NCBI GenBank assembly: GCA_020444775.1
Contig: JAGRHX010000375.1
Span: forward strand, 1 to 7,139
Length of the DNA: 7,139 nt
Reading direction: 5' to 3'
Origin: Gammaproteobacteria bacterium
GTDB taxonomy: Bacteria; Pseudomonadota; Gammaproteobacteria; HK1
Under the pieces are notes generated by a model. That model saw nothing but the letters and a program-made list of their open reading frames with translations. It did no database searches and was not told the DNA's origin. Positions within the stretch are counted from its first letter, which is position 1; each line of letters begins with the position of its first letter. The translations under genes and the position numbers were made by a program. Positions 6,388 through 7,139 of this stretch are shown here, piece after piece.

Positions 6388-6933
6388 TCAGGCGGCGTCG
6401 CGCAGTGCCAGGCGGGGAAAGTCCACTTCCGTCTCGGCGACGCGGTTCACGTAGTTGGTGAGCAGGTTGAGCCCGATGAGGGCGACGACCTCGAGGATCC
6501 GGGCCTCGTCCAGGCCGCCGGCCCGCGCGGCCGCGAGCTCTGCGTCGCTGACACCGCCGCGCTCGCGCACCACCGCTGCGACGAAGGCGAGCATGGCGTC
6601 GTCCATGGGATCGGCGGCCTGTGCGGTGCGTGCCCGTTCGATGTCGGTGTCGTCCAGACCGAGGCCGCGGCCGATCGCCGCATGGGCACTGAGGCAGTAC
6701 TCGCAGGCGTTGGCCTCGGCAACGGTGATCGCCACCAGCTCGCGCTGCGCGGCCGAGAGCTGACCGCCGGCGAGCGCCTCAAAGAGCTGCAGATAGCCCT
6801 GCAGCGCTGCCGGAGCGTGGGCCAGTGTGGTGAACAGATTGGGCAGGCGGCCAAGCTTGCGCTTCACGCCCGCGAGGGCTGCGGCGGTCTTGGGGTCAGT
6901 GTGCTCGATAGCGAGCGTGGGGATACGGGCCAT
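6388..6933 (-). CDS. AhpD-like carboxymuconolactone decarboxylase family protein
   Basis: This all-helical cytoplasmic protein of 181 residues belongs to the CMD/AhpD superfamily and looks like the uncharacterised peroxidase-related branch. The active-site motif E-x3-C-x2-C-x3-H is complete: Glu73, Cys77, Cys80 (CEYC) and His84. These residues form the thiol relay in AhpD, so a thiol-dependent peroxidase, disulfide reductase or oxidoreductase role is more likely than lactone decarboxylation. Other features typical of the branch are GRLPNLFTTLAHAP (28-41), the LS-x-x-QRELVAIT lead-in (59-70) and the C-terminal NLLTNYVNR-x-AETEVDFP segment (156-173). The ATG is supported by AGGAG nine bases upstream. 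It is the first gene of a two-gene operon with cytochrome P460 and is divergent from an AraC-family regulator that probably controls it. The gene appears intact. Confidence 0.9.
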   Translation of the reverse strand: MARIPTLAIEHTDPKTAAALAGVKRKLGRLPNLFTTLAHAPAALQGYLQLFEALAGGQLSAAQRELVAITVAEANACEYCLSAHAAIGRGLGLDDTDIERARTAQAADPMDDAMLAFVAAVVRERGGVSDAELAAARAGGLDEARILEVVALIGLNLLTNYVNRVAETEVDFPRLALRDAA

Positions 6934-7056
6934 GATCGATCTCTCCTGTCGATAGTGGGCCAGGCGCCGCCAACCGGCGGCACGAGCAGGATGTTGATCG
7001 ATCGCTTGAGATTATAGGTATCCTGGAGTCCTCAGTTGTTGACCAGGAGTATCAAT
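6934..7056. promoter_or_regulatory. Divergent promoter/operator region between the AhpD-like operon and the AraC-type regulator
   Basis: The 123-bp gap must carry both promoters. Visible elements are two direct copies of TGATCGATC (6933-6941 and 6995-7003), a 6-bp hairpin GCCGCC/GGCGGC around AACC (6966-6981), and an AT-richer patch with TTATAGGTATCC (7012-7023) that could contain the -10 of the rightward gene. I could not fix a -35/-10 pair with normal spacing. Regulator half-sites probably lie here, as is usual for divergently placed AraC-family genes. Confidence 0.55.
7045..7049 (+). promoter_or_regulatory. Ribosome binding site of the AraC-type regulator gene
   Basis: AGGAG lies seven bases upstream of ATG 7057 and supports that start. 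Confidence 0.75.
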
Positions 7057-7139
7057 ATGGAAGACCGGCTCGTCTGGTTGCTGGAACGCTTCGAACTGCG
7101 TGCGAAGGTCATCCAGGCGGGGCCGCTGCGTCGGGCGGC
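7057..7139 (+). CDS. AraC-family transcriptional regulator, N-terminal fragment (Cupin_6-like), runs off the window
   Basis: Only the first 27 codons are present. The start, MEDRLVWLLERFELRAKV followed by a GPL motif, matches the opening of AraC-family regulators with an N-terminal Cupin_6 ligand domain (typical pattern: DxLSxLLxRFxLxAxVFxxGPL). The DNA-binding helix-turn-helix domain would lie beyond the right edge. Divergent placement to the AhpD-like/P460 operon makes it the likely local regulator. Such cupin-AraC genes often neighbour oxidoreductase or AhpD-like genes. The identification rests on a short stretch and is moderately sure. Confidence 0.6.
   Translation, partial: MEDRLVWLLERFELRAKVIQAGPLRRA

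Overview
The window is GC-rich chromosomal DNA with clear Shine-Dalgarno sites and a periplasmic c-type cytochrome. Together with a DUF2237 protein and an AraC-type regulator carrying a Cupin_6-like N-terminus, this fits a proteobacterium, probably a free-living gamma- or betaproteobacterium. That placement is an inference from style; no rRNA, tRNA or other marker gene is present. I see no insertion sequence, CRISPR array, integrase or phage gene.

Left part (1-2567): the C-terminal catalytic half of an M61-like metallopeptidase (+) enters at the left edge and appears cut off from its N-terminal half by an in-frame stop or frameshift. It converges on a minus-strand pair, a D-2-hydroxyacid dehydrogenase followed by a small DUF2237 protein. 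Middle (2568-3299): about 730 bp with no convincing gene, only a weak interrupted minus-strand frame.

Centre-right (3300-5562, +): a tryptophan-rich hypothetical protein whose C-terminus resembles the ribosomal L7/L12 C-terminal fold; two tandem hairpins; a complete HpcH/HpaI-type class II aldolase; then an amidohydrolase (Amidohydro_2/ACMSD-like) that keeps the start and end of the family but has lost most of the central barrel in frame. The aldolase and amidohydrolase suggest a carboxylate or aromatic-acid catabolic operon that is being lost.

Right part (5563-7139): two strong hairpins separate that operon from a convergent minus-strand operon. This encodes an AhpD-like carboxymuconolactone-decarboxylase-family protein with an intact E-C-C-H motif, followed 26 bp later by an exported cytochrome P460 with a CxxCH haem site. 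A divergent gene starts at 7057 and encodes the N-terminus of an AraC-family regulator; the 123-bp gap between them must hold both promoters. The coherent idea here is a regulated redox or detoxification module (thiol peroxidase-like protein plus P460 cytochrome), next to a partly decayed catabolic cluster. Nothing in the window is unmistakably a new system; the best leads are the AraC/AhpD-like/P460 module, the in-frame gutted amidohydrolase and the L12-like hypothetical protein.
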